In this document: positions 5,946-8,360 of the stretch, piece after piece
Numbering within the stretch: position 1 is the first letter of the stretch
Layout of the letters: the number at the start of each line of letters is the position of its first letter
Assembly: GCA_016280695.1 (NCBI GenBank)
Contig: JAEEHG010000137.1
Coordinates: forward strand, 1 to 8,360
DNA length: 8,360 nucleotides
DNA from: Solobacterium sp.
Lineage (GTDB): Bacteria; Bacillota_I; Bacilli_A; Erysipelotrichales; Erysipelotrichaceae
Direction: 5' to 3'
Program-made: the position numbers and the translations under genes
Notes under the pieces: model-generated
What the model saw: only the letters and a program-made list of their open reading frames with translations
The model's database searches: none
Told to the model about the DNA's origin: nothing

Positions 5946-6509
5946 TTACTCCTTCCCGGATCTGATCAGACCCTCAATGATTTTCTTGATTTCTTCCCCG
6001 GTTGCCTCACTCTGGGCAGCCAGGTCTGCCATGCCCCCGATAATTGCCTCGGCAAACAGTTTCGGGCTGAGAATATTCAGTTTGCGGCTGCTGTTGCCTT
6101 CCTTCAGAAGTTCCTCCAATACCGAAGAGGCGGTCTTCTTCGCTTCATCCACGCTCCGGCTGGCCAGGATCGACAGGTCGATATCATCGTTATCGCCCCT
6201 GAGTTTCTCCCACATCTGCCGGAAGGAAAGAATTGAATCTTCAATGAAAGCATCCAGGCGCTGGTCAAATTCATCCTGCCGCAGAGACCGCTCAATGGAC
6301 CGGCGGAAATCCAGATTATACTTTTCACTGATGGCGTCTATCACGTCATCCTTGGATTCGAAATAGTAGTAGAACAGACCTTTGGCAACGTCCATCTCCT
6401 TGACAATCGCATTGATTGTCGTTTCCACTATGCCGTTCTCCCGGAACAGTTTCTCTGCCGCCGCGACAAATTCATCCCGCCGGATTTCACTGTCCTTGCT
6501 TTCCCGCAT
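5946..6509 (-). CDS. TetR/AcrR-family transcriptional regulator
   Basis: A 187-residue one-component regulator. The N-terminal three-helix DNA-binding domain covers about residues 9-56, with the recognition region TTINAIVKEMDVAKGLFYYYFESK at 30-53, the signature of the family (A-G-x-(F/L)-Y-x-Y-F). The rest is a helical ligand-binding and dimerisation domain that cannot be tied to a ligand. The start is secure: GGAGGTGA precedes the ATG by about eight bases. Upstream lies a perfect TGACCG-T-CGGTCA palindrome overlapping its own promoter, which suggests autorepression. The following coiled-coil gene is two bases away and is probably co-regulated. The SDR and flavodoxin genes beyond the hairpin may be partly read through. 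Confidence 0.95.
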   Translation of the reverse strand: MRESKDSEIRRDEFVAAAEKLFRENGIVETTINAIVKEMDVAKGLFYYYFESKDDVIDAISEKYNLDFRRSIERSLRQDEFDQRLDAFIEDSILSFRQMWEKLRGDNDDIDLSILASRSVDEAKKTASSVLEELLKEGNSSRKLNILSPKLFAEAIIGGMADLAAQSEATGEEIKKIIEGLIRSGKE

Positions 6510-6530
6510 GATTGTCTCACCTCCAACCTC

Positions 6531-6559
6531 AGAGTACCATTTGACTGACCGTCGGTCAA
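6531..6559 (-). promoter_or_regulatory. Promoter of the tetR operon
   Basis: On the minus strand TTGACC (6559-6554) is followed after 17 bp by TACTCT (6536-6531). The -35 is good and the -10 weak. The TetR-type palindrome overlaps the -35 and the start of the spacer. The GGAGGTGA ribosome site lies downstream, so this transcript has a normal short leader. Confidence 0.55.
6546..6558. promoter_or_regulatory. TetR-type operator palindrome
   Basis: TGACCG (6546-6551), a central T, and CGGTCA (6553-6558) form a perfect 13-base palindrome. A second, offset inverted pair TTGAC/GTCAA (6541-6545 and 6555-6559) overlaps it. Palindromes of this GAC/GTC-rich kind are typical of AcrR-like regulators. 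It overlaps the tetR promoter and ends about 36 bases before the expected start of the divergent rlmA transcript, so the regulator may influence both. Confidence 0.75.
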
Positions 6560-6578
6560 GACTGTTTTCCGGCAGTTA

Positions 6579-6587
6579 TGCTATACT
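6579..6587 (+). promoter_or_regulatory. Extended -10 promoter of rlmA
   Basis: TGC-TATACT (6579-6587) is an extended -10 element: TG one base before a five-of-six match to TATAAT. No convincing -35 is present at the usual distance, as is common for extended -10 promoters. The hexamer ends exactly six bases before the rlmA ATG at 6594. Confidence 0.65.
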
Positions 6588-6593
6588 CTCCGT

Positions 6594-7379
6594 ATGAAAC
6601 TTCTCTGCCCTGTCTGCGGACAGGAACTGCACCGTGTTGACCGGCGGGTCTGCTGCGCGCAGAATCATTCCTTTGATTATGCCCGGCAGGGATATCTGAA
6701 CCTGGCTCTGCGTGCCAGAACCGGCTCCGGGGATGAAAAACGGATGGTCACGGCCCGCACAGATTTTCTGCATACCGGGGCCTACGGTTTTCTGCGGGAT
6801 ACCCTTTGTGCGTGGATCAGTGAAGAAAAACCGGAGGTGCTGGCAGACCTCGGGTGCGGGGAGGGTTATTACACAAGTGCTTTCCCGGTCAGGGAAAAAT
6901 ACGGTTTTGACCTGTCCAAGGATGCCCTGAAATACGCTGCGGCCCATGATAAAACAACGGCTTACATCGTCGCCTCGACCAGCCGCCTGCCATTGCCCGA
7001 TGCCTGTGCGGATATGGCCGTCATCTGCTTCGCCCCGGTCTTTGAAAAGGAAATCTGCCGGATCCTGAAAGACGGCGGTTCTTTCCTGACCGTAACCCCG
7101 GGACCGGACCACCTGCTGGAAATGAAAGCCGTCCTGTACGAGCACCCCTACCGGAATCCGGAAAAATCCGGTGTCTCCTTTGTGCCGGAGAAAGAAGAGA
7201 TCATTCGGCAGACCTTCCGGGCGGGATCACAGGAACTGGCAGCCCTGCTGACCATGACACCATATTTCTACCGCACCAGTCCGGAAGCCGCAGCCCGGCT
7301 GAACACCTGCGGGCAGCTGCAGGTGACAGCCGAATTCGTCCTCCGGCTGTACAGAAAAAAGTCACCTGCGCTCTTATGA
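6594..7379 (+). CDS. rlmA: 23S rRNA (guanine-N1)-methyltransferase, RlmA family
   Basis: This enzyme methylates N1 of a guanine in a domain II hairpin of 23S rRNA (G745 in RlmA-I, G748 in RlmA-II/TlrB enzymes of Gram-positives). It has 261 residues, close to family length. An N-terminal zinc finger is formed by Cys5, Cys8, Cys21 and His25, followed by the conserved FDYARQGYLNL. The Rossmann methyltransferase domain has motif I LADLGCGEGYY (83-93), an acidic motif II GFDLSKDALKYAA with Asp106, and a CFAP segment (about 135) as motif IV. The start is certain from the finger, yet there is no Shine-Dalgarno sequence, and the -10 element lies six bases before the ATG, which predicts a leaderless mRNA. 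G745 versus G748 cannot be decided by eye; G748 is likelier in a Gram-positive. It is transcribed divergently from tetR. Confidence 0.93.
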   Translation: MKLLCPVCGQELHRVDRRVCCAQNHSFDYARQGYLNLALRARTGSGDEKRMVTARTDFLHTGAYGFLRDTLCAWISEEKPEVLADLGCGEGYYTSAFPVREKYGFDLSKDALKYAAAHDKTTAYIVASTSRLPLPDACADMAVICFAPVFEKEICRILKDGGSFLTVTPGPDHLLEMKAVLYEHPYRNPEKSGVSFVPEKEEIIRQTFRAGSQELAALLTMTPYFYRTSPEAAARLNTCGQLQVTAEFVLRLYRKKSPALL

Positions 7380-7388
7380 GCAGGTGAC
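7355..7388 (-). terminator. Intrinsic terminator of the fumarase operon, overlapping rlmA
   Basis: On the minus strand GTCACCTGC (7388-7380) pairs with GCAGGTGAC (7369-7361) and is followed by six T (7360-7355). An inner CTC/GAG pairing is an alternative to the last stem base. It lies 12 bases past the fumarase beta stop and extends into the final codons of rlmA. Read on the plus strand, it is followed by GTTCTTT, so it may also end rlmA, less efficiently. Confidence 0.85.
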
Positions 7389-7400
7389 GTTCTTTCCGTA

Positions 7401-7928
7401 TTATTCGTCGTAGATATCGTTGCCGAGTGTGTCCACGCCGACAAAGCACGGGAAGTCTTCGACGGTCAGACGGACAATCGCTTCACTGAGCAGTTCCTCA
7501 AACGCAACCGGTTCTGCTTTTTTTATGCTCTGGGAAAGCAGGGCGCCGGCCCCGCCGACAGCCACAAAGTTGATGGCCTGGTTGCGGATGATTGCGTCAA
7601 CCACCTCTTTGGAGCGTCGGCCCTTGCCGATCATGCCGGCAAGCCCGTCATCCAGCAGTTCCGGGGCATACGGGTCCATACGCGTGGCGGTTGTCGGTCC
7701 GGCTGAACCGACGGCATGACCCGGTTTCGGCGGCGTCGGCCCGACATAGTAGACAATCGCGTCCTTGACATCAAATGGATAAGGTTCCCCTTTTTCCCGC
7801 AGTTCATGGAGCCGTTTATGGGCAGCATCCCGGGCGGTATAGATAATACCGGTCAGATATACTTCATCCCCGGCCCGCAGTTTTTTCCTGGTTTCCAGGT
7901 CCATCGGCAGCTTGATATTGTACTTCAT
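7401..7928 (-). CDS. Class I fumarate hydratase, beta subunit
   Basis: The 175-residue small subunit of an iron-sulfur fumarase or tartrate-type hydro-lyase, corresponding to the C-terminal domain of FumA. The enzyme interconverts fumarate and malate in the cytoplasm. Visible family blocks are TGIIYTARDAAHKRL (26-40), YYVGPTPPKPG (60-70), the substrate-binding SAGPTTATRMDPY (75-87), and IGKGRR (100-105). The length equals that of other beta subunits of two-subunit enzymes. Its ATG follows the alpha-subunit TGA with no base between, so the subunits are co-translated. L(+)-tartrate dehydratase beta subunits look very similar and cannot be excluded; fumarase is preferred as the commoner role. 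Confidence 0.93.
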   Translation of the reverse strand: MKYNIKLPMDLETRKKLRAGDEVYLTGIIYTARDAAHKRLHELREKGEPYPFDVKDAIVYYVGPTPPKPGHAVGSAGPTTATRMDPYAPELLDDGLAGMIGKGRRSKEVVDAIIRNQAINFVAVGGAGALLSQSIKKAEPVAFEELLSEAIVRLTVEDFPCFVGVDTLGNDIYDE

Positions 7929-8360
7929 TCAGATCACCATCCTTGCATGACGGCACACGTGGCAGCAGATATTGACAGCGCACGGAAGCCCGGCAATATG
8001 AGTCGGGAACTGCTCAATCTGGATCTTGAGGGCCGTCGTTTTGCCGTGCAGGCCCATCGGTCCGACATTCAGCTGATTCGCCGCTTCCAGCAGTTCATCT
8101 TCCAGCTGTTTGTATCTTTCATCCGGATTTGACTGGCTGATCGGCCGCAGCAGGGCCTTCTTGGCCATGACCGCGCAGGAATCAAATGTTCCGCCGACCC
8201 CCACACCGACAACCATCGGCGGGCACGCGTTCGGACCGGCTTCCCTGATGGCATCGAGGACAAACTTCTTCACGCCCTCCACCCCGTCTGCCGGCGTCAG
8301 CATCTTGGTCTTCGACTTGTTTTCGGAACCGAAGCCCTTGGCCATGACTTCCACTTCCAC
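7929..8360 (-). CDS. Class I fumarate hydratase, alpha subunit (C-terminal part)
   Basis: The frame is open to the right edge, so only the last 143 residues of the large subunit are present; the in-frame GTG and ATG near the edge are internal. The block [19 protein letters not shown] is the family signature and holds one of the three cysteines that bind the catalytic [4Fe-4S] cluster. [20 protein letters not shown] near the end holds another, probably the Cys immediately before His in CCH. Extra cysteines around it (PCAV, CHVC) are more than this family usually has. The cluster makes such enzymes oxygen-sensitive, fitting an anaerobe. It forms the active enzyme with the beta subunit encoded next to it. 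Confidence 0.93.
   Translation of the reverse strand: MEVEVMAKGFGSENKSKTKMLTPADGVEGVKKFVLDAIREAGPNACPPMVVGVGVGGTFDSCAVMAKKALLRPISQSNPDERYKQLEDELLEAANQLNVGPMGLHGKTTALKIQIEQFPTHIAGLPCAVNICCHVCRHARMVI

Noticed and set aside
1..8360. CRISPR array, insertion sequence, prophage or toxin-antitoxin pair
   Set aside because: No regularly spaced repeats, transposase or integrase motifs, terminal inverted repeats or paired toxin-antitoxin genes were seen; the repressor resembles phage cI but has a repair polymerase rather than phage genes beside it.

Overview
The window reads as a compact chromosomal stretch of a fairly GC-rich Bacillota (Firmicutes) anaerobe. Pointers are an S24/HTH repressor of the HdiR type in place of a classical LexA, a cobalamin-independent QueH, a two-subunit class I (Fe-S) fumarate hydratase, and strong GGAGG-type ribosome binding sites. 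Erysipelotrichales is a plausible home, but that is a low-confidence guess from gene content only. No rRNA, tRNA, CRISPR array, insertion sequence or phage structural gene is visible, and coding density is very high.

Region 1 (1-313): the 3' end of an AbgB-like M20 amidohydrolase and its strong intrinsic terminator. Region 2 (311-2525): a small DNA-damage module. A Y-family translesion polymerase and an overlapping 80-residue protein run leftward, and an HTH plus S24 self-cleaving repressor runs rightward. The 100-bp divergent region between them has two well-formed sigma-A type promoters and three copies of a TGTTGCG half-site, one inside the spacer of each promoter. This suggests one repressor shutting off both itself and the mutagenic polymerase until RecA-stimulated cleavage.

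Region 3 (2588-4325): queA and queH, the last two steps of queuosine biosynthesis, overlapping and ending at a terminator. Region 4 (4333-6509): four leftward genes in two units, tetR plus a small helical protein, then after a hairpin an SDR oxidoreductase plus a flavodoxin-like protein. Region 5 (6510-7388): a divergent tetR/rlmA intergenic region with a perfect TetR-type palindrome, then an RlmA-family 23S rRNA guanine-N1 methyltransferase. Region 6 (7355-8360): the beta subunit and the 3' part of the alpha subunit of a class I fumarase, transcribed leftward and ending at a terminator that lies over the end of rlmA.

The most noteworthy signals are the three-half-site divergent control region, the coupled unnamed protein behind the polymerase, and three genes (repressor, SDR, rlmA) that lack a Shine-Dalgarno sequence and have a -10-like hexamer exactly six bases before the ATG, which predicts leaderless mRNAs. 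All functional statements come from reading motifs; no database search was run.
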